Positions 8,353-16,749 of a stretch of 64,000 bases of DNA are shown in pieces (position 1 is the stretch's first letter; each line of letters starts with the position of its first letter). Where the stretch lies: assembly GCA_026983955.1 (NCBI GenBank), contig JALSTB010000038.1, positions 1 through 64,000 of the forward strand, given 5' to 3'. A program made the position numbers and the translations under genes. This stretch comes from Melioribacteraceae bacterium (lineage in GTDB: Bacteria > Bacteroidota > Ignavibacteria > Ignavibacteriales > Melioribacteraceae). A model generated the notes under the pieces. The model had not been told where the DNA came from. It saw nothing but the letters and a program-made list of their open reading frames with translations, and did no database searches.

Positions 8353-9807
8353 ATGAAAAGAGTACTGAAAAATATTTTCATCAACACAACGGGAAACAAA
8401 GTACGCTTGGGTGAAATACATTTTACCGGTAAAATTCTTGAAATAAAATTCCTTTCCGGTGAAATAGATTGGTCGGAAATTTCAACTATAGAAAAGAAGA
8501 ACGGATTTTTAAGAAACTTAAATGTTCCCGGATCCGCGGGAAGTATTGATTTTATTGACGGAAATTACAATTTAGTAATTCCCGGTGCCATCGATCCTCA
8601 TGTTCACTTCGATACACCGGGTTTTGAATTCAGAGATGACTTTGAACATGGTTCAACAGCTGCAGCGCACGGCGGTGTAACAACAATAATTGATATGCCG
8701 TGTACTTCGCTTCCTCCCGTAACAAACGGGAAAAACTTTGAACTTAAACTAAATGCCGTGCGAAACAGAAGTTTAATCGATTTTGCATTTTGGGGTGGGA
8801 TTCGTGGAAACGATTTTTGTAAAACAATCGACATTGAAAAGCAGATTTACGAACTGATTGATTCGGGTGTAGCCGCTTTCAAAGTATATGTAATTTCCGG
8901 TATGGACACGTTTACCGATTTAACTTATGATAGAATTCGTGAAGTTGCAACAATTTTGGCAAAAACAAACATACCAATGGGAGTCCATGCCGAAGATAAA
9001 AACCTGGTTGTTACACGCCGCAAACAATTTAAACTGGAAGGTAAAAACGATTGGCGTGCCTATTGTGCTGCAAGGGATATAGAAGCCGAAGTTACAGCCG
9101 TTTCGGAAATCATAAAAATCGTACGGGAAACCGGTGTGCGGGCACACATTGTTCATTTAAGTTCTGGTGAAGGATTACGCAAAATTGCCCAAGCAAAGCA
9201 AAACGGGATAAGCATTTCCGCTGAAACTTGTCCGCATTATTTGTTCTTTACACAAAAGGATTTTGAAAACACCAGCATACGCAATTACTTGAAAACAGCA
9301 CCCCCCGTGAAGTTTGAAAACGATAAAGAACAATTGTGGAACGGCTTGGCTACTGGTAATCTGAACTTTGTTACAACCGATCACGCCGGCTGTATTCCGG
9401 AAAAAGAAAAATCCTCAGGGAATTTTTGGGAAGTTTACGGCGGAATTCCCGGGGTTGAACATCGTGTCCCCTTCTTATTTTCCGAAGGATTTCTAAAAAA
9501 TAAACTTACTTTGGAACAAACTGTCAATTTACTTTCAACAAATGTGGCGGAGTATTTCGGACTTACCTCAAAAGGTAAATTGGAAACAGGCAAAGATGCT
9601 GATTTTGCTTTAATAAATTTGTGGAAAACCCAAACTGTCAATTCAACTGAAATGCACAGCATGGGGAAATACACTCCATTTGAAAATATTAAATTCAATG
9701 CAATTGTTGAAGCAACCGTGTTACGGGGAAAAACTGTGATGGATAAGAATAAAGAGAGTGAAGAGAAAACAGGTTACGGTCAACTTATTAAAATTAAAAA
9801 TATATAA
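8353..9807 (+). CDS. hyuA: Dihydropyrimidinase/allantoinase-family cyclic amidohydrolase (HyuA-like)
   Basis: 484 residues of the cyclic amidohydrolase family. Binuclear-metal residues are all in place: H83 and H85 (DPHVHF), the carboxylated lysine K177 (AAFKVYV), H212 (GVHAED), H268 (IVHLSS) and the Asp of TTDHAG near 345. It would open a hydantoin, dihydropyrimidine or allantoin-type ring. Its companions are those of E. coli hyuA (ygeZ), namely ssnA, ygeY and ygeW, so a step in the anaerobic purine/ureide route is the best assignment. Allantoinase and hydantoinase remain alternatives. The spacing of 16 bases to ssnA supports one transcript. Confidence 0.85.
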   Translation: MKRVLKNIFINTTGNKVRLGEIHFTGKILEIKFLSGEIDWSEISTIEKKNGFLRNLNVPGSAGSIDFIDGNYNLVIPGAIDPHVHFDTPGFEFRDDFEHGSTAAAHGGVTTIIDMPCTSLPPVTNGKNFELKLNAVRNRSLIDFAFWGGIRGNDFCKTIDIEKQIYELIDSGVAAFKVYVISGMDTFTDLTYDRIREVATILAKTNIPMGVHAEDKNLVVTRRKQFKLEGKNDWRAYCAARDIEAEVTAVSEIIKIVRETGVRAHIVHLSSGEGLRKIAQAKQNGISISAETCPHYLFFTQKDFENTSIRNYLKTAPPVKFENDKEQLWNGLATGNLNFVTTDHAGCIPEKEKSSGNFWEVYGGIPGVEHRVPFLFSEGFLKNKLTLEQTVNLLSTNVAEYFGLTSKGKLETGKDADFALINLWKTQTVNSTEMHSMGKYTPFENIKFNAIVEATVLRGKTVMDKNKESEEKTGYGQLIKIKNI

Positions 9808-9823
9808 TTATGGTATTTTCAAT

Positions 9824-11149
9824 ATGAATTATAAAGTTTGTAACGCATGGATATGCCAAATTACCGGTGAAAACATCAAACCGGTTTTCGGTGATTTGAC
9901 TGTTGAAAACGGAAGAATCGGACAGATAACCGAAAGGAGATTTCCCGGATTCCTTACCGTTAACAATGATGACAATGTTATTGATGCCGGTGGAAGAGTT
10001 TTAACGGTTCCCCTTGTAAATTTCCACGATCATATTTATTCACGCTTGGCAAAAGGTTTGCCGCTTGAAGGAGACTTCGGTAATTTCCAAAACATACTGA
10101 AAAACCTTTGGTGGAAACTCGATCTTGCATTGGAACCGGAAATGGTTAAGGCATCTGCAGAAATGGCGGCAATGGAATCAATTAGAAACGGAGTAACTTA
10201 TATTTTCGACCATCATGCATCCCCTTCAGCAACAACTAACAGTTTGGAAACAATTGCCGGTGTGTTGGAAGATTTTAATTTACGTGGAGTTTTATGCTTT
10301 GAAACATCCGACAGAAACGGTAAGGAAAAAACCGCAGTAGCTTTTGAAGAAAACTATAATTTTTTTAAAAACAGAACGAATGAAAATATTAAAAGTATGC
10401 TCGGGTTACATGCATCATTTACTTTGGACGACGATAGTTTTGCCATAGCTGAAAAATACTTGCGGGAAAACGATTGGGCAATTCACATTCATCTTTGTGA
10501 GGATGTATCCGATAGAACAATCAGCCGGGAGATCGGCAATGATTTTCCTGTACAACGTTTGAAAAAATTCAATTTACTTAACGCAAAATCGATTCTTGCG
10601 CACGGAATTTACTTGAACGAATCAGATTATCAAATCATCAAAGAAAGCGGAAGCGCAATAGTATACAATATTGATTCAAACTTAAACAATTCCGTCGGAC
10701 TGCCCGGTTACGCAAAAGTTCCGCAATCAATTCCAATTCTTACCGGTACCGACGGTATGCACGCCAACGTTGCACGTGCACAAAAGCAATTGTTTTTGAT
10801 ATACCGGCACCAAAATAATTCCTTCGATAAAACTTTCGAATATTTCAAAAAGGTGTACTTTGATCAATTTAATTTTGTGAAAAAGTATTTCCCCGATTTC
10901 GGAAATCTTGCAACCGGAGACCGGGCGGACTTTATAATTTGGGATTACGTTCCGCCAACACCTTTTAACGAAGAAAATTTTTGGGGACACTACATTTACG
11001 GCATCCTGGAAAGAACGGTAAAAACCGTGGTTCAAAAAGGAAACATATTGATGAACAATTTCCAATTGATAGAGGTAGATGAACATCAAATACATTTAAA
11101 TATTTTTAATCAAGGTATAAAATTATTTAACAAATTCAAAAACAGTTAA
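9824..11149 (+). CDS. ssnA: SsnA-like amidohydrolase/aminohydrolase
   Basis: 441 residues of the metallo-dependent hydrolase superfamily. The metal-binding HXH is at H68/H70 (VNFHDHIYSR). It is followed by the IHIHLCED histidine, AHGIYL and a late Asp in LTGTDGMHANVARAQ. This arrangement and the neighbourhood match the putative aminohydrolase SsnA, which occurs with purine-catabolism genes in E. coli and anaerobes. The frame is open further upstream, but the ATG at 9824 is chosen because it lies just after the preceding stop and the family N-terminus (YKVCNAWI) follows. The reaction of SsnA is not settled; deamination of a guanidino or purine-derived group is a reasonable guess. Confidence 0.82.
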   Translation: MNYKVCNAWICQITGENIKPVFGDLTVENGRIGQITERRFPGFLTVNNDDNVIDAGGRVLTVPLVNFHDHIYSRLAKGLPLEGDFGNFQNILKNLWWKLDLALEPEMVKASAEMAAMESIRNGVTYIFDHHASPSATTNSLETIAGVLEDFNLRGVLCFETSDRNGKEKTAVAFEENYNFFKNRTNENIKSMLGLHASFTLDDDSFAIAEKYLRENDWAIHIHLCEDVSDRTISREIGNDFPVQRLKKFNLLNAKSILAHGIYLNESDYQIIKESGSAIVYNIDSNLNNSVGLPGYAKVPQSIPILTGTDGMHANVARAQKQLFLIYRHQNNSFDKTFEYFKKVYFDQFNFVKKYFPDFGNLATGDRADFIIWDYVPPTPFNEENFWGHYIYGILERTVKTVVQKGNILMNNFQLIEVDEHQIHLNIFNQGIKLFNKFKNS

Positions 11150-11161
11150 TGCGGGTATACT

Positions 11162-12346
11162 ATGGAAACAAATGAAAAAATTTTGGAGCTTGCACAAAAG
11201 TACGAAACTTACACAGCTGAAAATCTTTCGAAATTAATCAAACACAAATCATTAAGTAAACAAGAAGAAAGTGCGGCAAACGAATTAAAACGGCAAATGG
11301 AGGAAGCCGGGTTCGATGAAGTCCGCATTGACAAACTTGGCAACGTAACCGGCAGAATCGGGAACGGCAGTAAAGTTATTGCAATCGACGGACACATAGA
11401 CGTTGTCGATTTGGGTAATTTGGATAATTGGGAATTCGATCCGCTTGGCGGCGAAATTAAAGATGGATTTGTGCACGGCAGGGGCAGCGTTGACCAAAAA
11501 GGCGGACCGGTAGCGGCGGTTACAGCAGGCAGAATATTAAAAGAAACAGGAATGCCCGAAGATGTAACTTTACTCGTTACGGGAACCGTTATGGAAGAAG
11601 ATTGCGACGGTCTATGCTGGAAATATTTGGTAGAAGAAGAAAATATTAAACCCGAGGCGGTAATAATAACAGAGCCGACAAACCTCAATATTTATAGGGG
11701 TCACAGAGGACGTATGGAAATTGAAGTTGAATTTTTCGGTGTTTCTTCACACGGCTCGGCGCCCGAGCGCGGTCAGAATGCAATTTATATGGCATCCAAA
11801 GCAGCCCTGGAAATTGAGAAACTTCACGAAAGATTGGCTTTCGACGAATTTCTCGGCAAAGGTTCAGTTACCGTAACCGAATTCGTTTCCAAAAGTCCCT
11901 CACTTTGTGCCGTTTCCGATTACGCTAAAATTCATCTCGACCGCAGACTTACCTGGGGAGAAGATAAGGAACTTGCATTAAACCAAATACGTGAAATTGT
12001 GAAAGATATGAATGCGACCGTAACTCTTCTGCAATATGAAGAAACAGCCTACACGGGCTTCAAGTACGGAATGGAAAAATATTACCCGACTTGGAAACTT
12101 GAAGAAAATCATCCGTTGGTAATCAAAGGCGCCGATACATTCCGGAAACTTTTTAAAAGCGAACCCAAAATTGACAAGTGGACATTTTCAACCAATGGCG
12201 TAACCATTAACGGATATTACGGGATTCCTGTAATTGGATTCGGACCGGGGAACGAAGTTTTGGCTCATGCACCTAACGAGAAAGTTCCCGTTGAACATTT
12301 GGTGAAAGCATCGGCTTTTTATGCAATGTTTGTTAAAAACTATTAG
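11162..12346 (+). CDS. ygeY: YgeY-like M20-family peptidase/deacylase
   Basis: 394 residues of the M20/ArgE/DapE family. Metal ligands are visible: H78 and the catalytic D80 (GHIDVVD), D111 (GRGSVDQKGG), E145/E146 (TVMEEDCDG), an Asp/Glu region at TEPTNL, and the C-terminal histidine in LAHAPNE. YgeY proteins are annotated as selenium-metabolism hydrolases and are consistently found with ygeW, hyuA and ssnA. The substrate is thought to be an acylated or carbamoylated amino acid released from the opened ring, which is inference. It is 12 bases downstream of ssnA. A 63-base spacer separates it from ygeW. Confidence 0.85.
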   Translation: METNEKILELAQKYETYTAENLSKLIKHKSLSKQEESAANELKRQMEEAGFDEVRIDKLGNVTGRIGNGSKVIAIDGHIDVVDLGNLDNWEFDPLGGEIKDGFVHGRGSVDQKGGPVAAVTAGRILKETGMPEDVTLLVTGTVMEEDCDGLCWKYLVEEENIKPEAVIITEPTNLNIYRGHRGRMEIEVEFFGVSSHGSAPERGQNAIYMASKAALEIEKLHERLAFDEFLGKGSVTVTEFVSKSPSLCAVSDYAKIHLDRRLTWGEDKELALNQIREIVKDMNATVTLLQYEETAYTGFKYGMEKYYPTWKLEENHPLVIKGADTFRKLFKSEPKIDKWTFSTNGVTINGYYGIPVIGFGPGNEVLAHAPNEKVPVEHLVKASAFYAMFVKNY

Positions 12347-12409
12347 AATATTGTAAATTTAATTTATAATATTATCGATTTTTATTAATCTATTCCGGAG
12401 ATATAAACA

Positions 12410-13420
12410 ATGGTCACACAATTAAAAGGAAAACACTTTTTAACTACCGACGACTGGACAAAACAAGAGCTCGATACCGTTTTCGAGACTGCATTCGATT
12501 TAAAAAGAAAATTTGCTTTGGAAGAACCGACGATTTATCTTCCGCATAAAACATTGTTTATGTTATTCTTTGAGCAATCGACAAGAACCCGTAATTCGAT
12601 GGAGGCGGGAATGACGCAACTTGGCGGACATGCTCACGATTTAACACCCGACAAAATGCAGCTTTCCCACGGCGAATCGGCTAAAGATACGGCGATTATT
12701 TTGTCTCGAATGGGACATGGCATAGCTTCGCGAAATTGTTTTTACGGTATTGGCAAAGATTATTTGGCTGAAATGGCAAAGTATTCCACACGCCCCGTAA
12801 TGTCGCTTCAAGATGATGTTTACCATCCGTTCCAAGGTTTAGCCGATTTGATGACCATTTTCGAGTATTTCGGGAAAAACACAAAAGGATTAAAAGTTAC
12901 CGTAAGTTGGGCTTACGCCGATACTCACGCAAAACCCCTTTCGGTTCCGCAAACACAAATACTACTTTTTCCCCGATACGGAATTGATGTTACGGTTGCA
13001 CACCCTAAAGAGTTTCCGTTAAGTAAAAATATAATTGAAAAAGCAAAACAGAATGCCGGGAAAGGCGGTGGATCGTTAAAGTTTACAAACAACATGGACG
13101 AAGCTTTCGAAGGCGCACACATTGTGATACCTAAAAACTGGGGCGGCTTCGGTTATTACGGAGTTCAAGAATTTTTGGATAACGAAGAAGAAATATCGAA
13201 GCAAATGAAAGCCGATTTGGAAAAATATCATGATTGGATTTGTGACGAAAGAAGAATTAAATTAGCCGACAAACAGGTAAAACTTATGCACGCATTACCT
13301 GCCGACCGGAACCACGAAGTAACCGATGCGGTTATCGATAACCCCGGTATCTCAATTGTTTTCGACGAAGCGGAAAACAGATTACATACGGCTAAAGCAA
13401 TAATGGCATTAACCATGTAA
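12410..13420 (+). CDS. ygeW: YgeW-like knotted carbamoyltransferase
   Basis: 336 residues against 396 for E. coli YgeW, mostly because of a shorter N-terminus and shorter loops. The carbamoyl-phosphate motif STRTR is at 57-61 and HPFQ (139-142) corresponds to HPTQ of E. coli YgeW. WAYADTHAKPLSVPQ (167-181) matches the distinctive WAYSPSYGKPLSVPQ of that family, and AHPKEF and LPADRNHEVTD follow. YgeW belongs to the ATCase/OTCase fold; its natural substrate is not established. In a degradative context it would phosphorolyse a carbamoylated product to carbamoyl phosphate. No carbamate kinase (YqeA-like) follows, so ATP recovery would need a gene elsewhere. A CCGGAG site precedes the ATG. Confidence 0.9.
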   Translation: MVTQLKGKHFLTTDDWTKQELDTVFETAFDLKRKFALEEPTIYLPHKTLFMLFFEQSTRTRNSMEAGMTQLGGHAHDLTPDKMQLSHGESAKDTAIILSRMGHGIASRNCFYGIGKDYLAEMAKYSTRPVMSLQDDVYHPFQGLADLMTIFEYFGKNTKGLKVTVSWAYADTHAKPLSVPQTQILLFPRYGIDVTVAHPKEFPLSKNIIEKAKQNAGKGGGSLKFTNNMDEAFEGAHIVIPKNWGGFGYYGVQEFLDNEEEISKQMKADLEKYHDWICDERRIKLADKQVKLMHALPADRNHEVTDAVIDNPGISIVFDEAENRLHTAKAIMALTM

Positions 13421-13424
13421 AAAC

Positions 13425-13449
13425 AAAGGGGCTCTTCACAAGCCCCTTT
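13425..13449. terminator. Terminator of the purine/ureide-type operon
   Basis: Arms AAAGGGGCT (13425-13433) and AGCCCCTTT (13441-13449) form a perfect 9-bp stem with a 7-base loop, five bases after the ygeW stop codon. The A and T ends make it usable in both directions, so it also separates the minus-strand pseudogene from the operon. Confidence 0.85.
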
Positions 13450-13478
13450 ATACTTTCTTCCCAATTCACTTTATATTA

Positions 13479-13792
13479 CTATCTCAATAAAGTCATTTTC
13501 TTACTTTGGTATGCTCACCGGTAATGGAATAGATTTCCAAAGTAACTTGAGTGGTTGCGGGTAACGCGAATTTTATAGTGGTACTCGGATTAAACGGATC
13601 GGGATAATTTTGACTTAGTGAAAATTCCGCAGGTAAAGTTTCGGTATTTTGTACACCGACAATTCCGTTGGTATGAATATCTTCGGCGAAGGATGCAGCC
13701 CACGCCACATCTTCATCCGTATGGCAACGCAAGCAAGCGAAATCAAGTGTTACTGCCGGTTGTAAATCTCTGGGTTAACCGGAATTTTTCAT
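13479..13792 (-). pseudogene. Decayed T9SS-targeted haem protein
   Basis: Reading the minus strand from an ATG at 13790-13792 gives MKNSG and then a stop (13775-13777). In the same frame it continues with [17 protein letters not shown], which has a CXXCH haem-binding motif, and then a type IX secretion sorting domain, [19 protein letters not shown]. That domain breaks off after SITGEHTK and stops at 13493-13495. One frame over, the expected domain end KKMTLLR followed by a stop (13479-13481) is present. About 40-50 residues of the normal 80-100-residue sorting domain are missing. The reading is of a secreted c-type cytochrome-like gene reduced by internal deletion, frameshift and a nonsense codon. 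It sits just downstream of ccmF. Confidence 0.75.
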
Positions 13793-13793
13793 T

Positions 13794-16181
13794 TTAAGTT
13801 TCTTTCGTCCGGCGTACAATTGAAATAGCAAAACCCAAAACGGTAACAATAACTCCAAGCCATACCAATCCGATAAAAGGTTTAATACTGGCTTCAACTG
13901 TAAACTTTTCAACTTTCTTTTGCGGTACCGGTGTTTCATCCAAAGTTGACAAAGCCAGCGTTATTGTACCGGCATTCAATCCGGTAAGTTCAATTCTTAA
14001 ATCCGCATCCTTCAAAGTTACATTTTGGAACGAACGTTTTCCGTTGACCGTTACCAGTTTCGGTTCCACGTTGTAGTTTTGCTTTCCGTCAACTACCGAA
14101 ATTTTGGCTCCTATGGTAAAATTTCCGCCGGCTCTCATTTTTGCCATTTCGGATTTAGGAAAATCGAACTCAACAAATTTTACCGTTTTACCTTTGAATT
14201 CTACTTCTTCCCCTTCTTTTAGTGTATATTCGGTACCGCTATGATTATGTTCATCTTCCCCGGTTGAATAACTCAAAGGTGTAACATAAAAATCTTTTGT
14301 TAACATGTTTAATATATCGGGTTCGCGCATAAGACTGTTATTAAAATCCGCCCGGTACATCACCGGCTCAATTATTTTAACGTCATCCCCGTTTTTTAAT
14401 TGTACGTTAAAGGCAAACTTCTTACCGTTTTCTATAGGCTTATATCCCAAAAATGTAATTTCATATCCGAAGGCTTCAACCGGTTTGCCTTTTTCCAATT
14501 CAATTTGTTTCTCTTTTGTGAAACCGCCAGTTGCAATTACGCCAAGCATAAACAAAGCCAAACCCGTATGCGCCACATACGCCCCGGCGTGCAATGATTT
14601 GTTTTTGATTATTTTCAGCAAAATCTCAAGATTTACAACCAAAGCAAAAATTGATGTGAAAGTCATTATTGCAAGCATGAGATCATCTATCTTACCGAGA
14701 ACAATTACTACTGCGGAAAGAATTACCGAAACGGCAAAAGAAAAACGCGTGCGTTTCCAAAAACTTTTTCCTTTTGTTAATTTCCAGCTTAGGAGTAAAC
14801 TGAGTGCGTTTAAAAATCCGATAATGATTGCTATAGGCAAATTCAATTCGTTGTAGAATCTTGTTTCTACTGCTTGCCCCCAAATAGGTGCAGATGTTCC
14901 AACAAGAATTATTATTGCCGAGGCAATAAGAGCAACCGATCCGGTAAACAGAGCCAATTCGCGGGAAAGAAAATGGTCTTCGAAGTTTTCAAATTTTTCC
15001 AAATATTTCCAACGTATTGCCAAACCAATAATCCCAATTAAAAAGAATGTAAGCATTAAAATGATTAAGAAAAGATAAACCAACATTCCCGGCGCAACAA
15101 AAGAATGAACGGACGAATCACCTAAAATTCCGCTTCGTGTTAAAAACGTACTGTACAGTACCATAATAAACATCATAATCGAAAGGATGAGATTCGTTTT
15201 CACAAATCTTCCGTTCCCGCCTTTTGCCTGGTATTTTTTCTGAATTAAGAATGTATGGATGGCTGCAGCACCTATAATCCAAGGAATAAGGCTCGAATTT
15301 TCCACAGGATCCCAGCCCCAATATCCGCCCCAACCAAGCACCCCGTAAGCCCAATAACCTCCAAGCATAATTGCAAGGCCCAAAACCATTGTAGCGCCAA
15401 GCAACCACGGGAAAGATTGTTTCACCCAATCCTTGTAATCGTTTTTTATCAATGCAGCAATTGCAAATGAATACGGAACAGCCGACATTGCAAATCCTGT
15501 GAACAAAAACGGCGGATGAATCTGCATCCAGAAGTTTTGAAGCAGCGGATTAAGTCCTTTCCCTTCTATTATGAATTCATTTATTGGAATACCGCTTGTG
15601 TGCAAAATAGCATAAAGATCACTGCTCATCTTAACAAAACTTTGATTATTCGTCGTATCGGTAAAAATAAAATTTCGCATAAACGGCATGGAAATGTAAG
15701 TAGGATTTATATTTTTTATATCTATAAAGACCGGATCAACCCAAATGTAATTGAACGGACTTTTTAATGTGGGGTTAACTAAAATCAATAAGAAAAACAC
15801 GACCAACATGTAAACCATCATTACCCGGGTTTCAAGGTCGCCACGTTTTGAAGTATAATCGAGTAATACCAAACCTACCATAACAGAAAAGAACACCCAC
15901 AACATAAAACTTCCTTGCTGCCCCGCCCAGAAAGTCGAAAGTAACAGTCCGGTAGAAAGCCCGCTACCGCTGTATTCATAAACATATTTGTATTGATATT
16001 GATGGGTTAATATTGCGTGGAACAGAAGTACCGCGGCTGCAATTACGAAAATTGTTGTAGTGTGAACACCAAACCTTGCATAAAGTTTGGCATTGGTATA
16101 ACCTTTAAAATCGAGGTAATACATTAAAACGGTAAAGATACTTGCCGCCAATGCCAGCGTAAGTAATATATTGCCAATCAT
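13794..16181 (-). CDS. ccmF: CcmF-type cytochrome c haem lyase subunit
   Basis: 795 residues with about 14-15 membrane segments. The haem-handling WWD segment GWGGYWGWDPVENSS lies at about 283-297, with flanking conserved histidines (IHPPF, IHTFLI). A second hydrophobic block follows, then a periplasmic C-terminal domain of about 170 residues and a final transmembrane helix. CcmF attaches haem delivered by CcmE to CXXCH motifs of apocytochromes on the outer face of the inner membrane. It is the last gene of ccmC-ccmD-ccmE-ccmF; no CcmH homologue follows, only a pseudogene. The length is longer than E. coli CcmF (about 650), mainly because of the C-terminal domain. Confidence 0.93.
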   Translation of the reverse strand: MIGNILLTLALAASIFTVLMYYLDFKGYTNAKLYARFGVHTTTIFVIAAAVLLFHAILTHQYQYKYVYEYSGSGLSTGLLLSTFWAGQQGSFMLWVFFSVMVGLVLLDYTSKRGDLETRVMMVYMLVVFFLLILVNPTLKSPFNYIWVDPVFIDIKNINPTYISMPFMRNFIFTDTTNNQSFVKMSSDLYAILHTSGIPINEFIIEGKGLNPLLQNFWMQIHPPFLFTGFAMSAVPYSFAIAALIKNDYKDWVKQSFPWLLGATMVLGLAIMLGGYWAYGVLGWGGYWGWDPVENSSLIPWIIGAAAIHTFLIQKKYQAKGGNGRFVKTNLILSIMMFIMVLYSTFLTRSGILGDSSVHSFVAPGMLVYLFLIILMLTFFLIGIIGLAIRWKYLEKFENFEDHFLSRELALFTGSVALIASAIIILVGTSAPIWGQAVETRFYNELNLPIAIIIGFLNALSLLLSWKLTKGKSFWKRTRFSFAVSVILSAVVIVLGKIDDLMLAIMTFTSIFALVVNLEILLKIIKNKSLHAGAYVAHTGLALFMLGVIATGGFTKEKQIELEKGKPVEAFGYEITFLGYKPIENGKKFAFNVQLKNGDDVKIIEPVMYRADFNNSLMREPDILNMLTKDFYVTPLSYSTGEDEHNHSGTEYTLKEGEEVEFKGKTVKFVEFDFPKSEMAKMRAGGNFTIGAKISVVDGKQNYNVEPKLVTVNGKRSFQNVTLKDADLRIELTGLNAGTITLALSTLDETPVPQKKVEKFTVEASIKPFIGLVWLGVIVTVLGFAISIVRRTKET

Positions 16182-16206
16182 AATTTCCCTTTCCGGTTAA
16201 ATTGTT

Positions 16207-16590
16207 TTAGCTTCCGGCAACCGCTTGTTCTTGATATTTAGACGGACATTTGGTTAAAATATCGGAGGCATGAAAATATCCGTCTTTGTACTTGCCGGTA
16301 ACAACAACACTTGTGGCAGATTCGAAATTGTTGGGTATGCTGCCCTTGTAAACCACTTTCATTAAATTTCCGTTTTCATCGCGCATGGTGAACATGAAAA
16401 GGTTTTTATCTTTATCGTATTTGTAATTCTGCTCTCTTACCCAACTTCCCGTTACCTTCAATGTTTTATGGGAATTCATCACTTTCGTAAAGTTGTTTTC
16501 GTAAGAAATATTTGTTTGGGTAAACAGATATGCCATAAAAGAAAAGAATATTAAAATGATTATTCCACCGAAAATATATTTATTTTTCAT
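16207..16590 (-). CDS. ccmE: CcmE haem chaperone, CXXXY type
   Basis: 127 residues: one N-terminal transmembrane helix, then an OB-fold with the family signature VTGKYKDGYFHASDIL. The usual haem-binding HXXXY (H130 in E. coli) is replaced by C115-P-S-K-Y119 (LTKCPSKY). CXXXY CcmE proteins are known from some archaea and from Desulfovibrio-like bacteria and bind haem through cysteine. They are associated with a variant (system I*) lacking CcmH. The ccmD-like stop overlaps its start by 11 bases. The change is within a conserved window, so it is not simple decay. Confidence 0.92.
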   Translation of the reverse strand: MKNKYIFGGIIILIFFSFMAYLFTQTNISYENNFTKVMNSHKTLKVTGSWVREQNYKYDKDKNLFMFTMRDENGNLMKVVYKGSIPNNFESATSVVVTGKYKDGYFHASDILTKCPSKYQEQAVAGS

Positions 16591-16741
16591 CTTCGTTTAT
16601 CTCCCTTATTTCCTTTTGAATTTGCTTTAACCTTTTATCTACCGAGAGCAGATGAAGAAAAATGCCAATCCATATAGTTAATGTAATGAACAAAACGATG
16701 TATAACGAATTTTTTTCCAGAAAATCAAAAAAACTTTCCAC
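16580..16741 (-). CDS. ccmD: CcmD-like small membrane protein
   Basis: A 53-residue protein starting with GTG at 16739-16741. It has one hydrophobic helix (SLYIVLFITLTIWIGIFLHLL) followed by a charged amphipathic tail (VDKRLKQIQKEIREINEDEK). This is the size and shape of CcmD, which holds the CcmC-CcmE haem complex together. A GAGG ribosome-binding site made from the end of ccmC lies six bases before the GTG. The gene lies exactly between ccmC and ccmE and overlaps ccmE by 11 bases. It is short and starts with GTG, so automated calls could miss it. Confidence 0.85.
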   Translation of the reverse strand: MESFFDFLEKNSLYIVLFITLTIWIGIFLHLLSVDKRLKQIQKEIREINEDEK

Positions 16742-16749
16742 AATAATCC

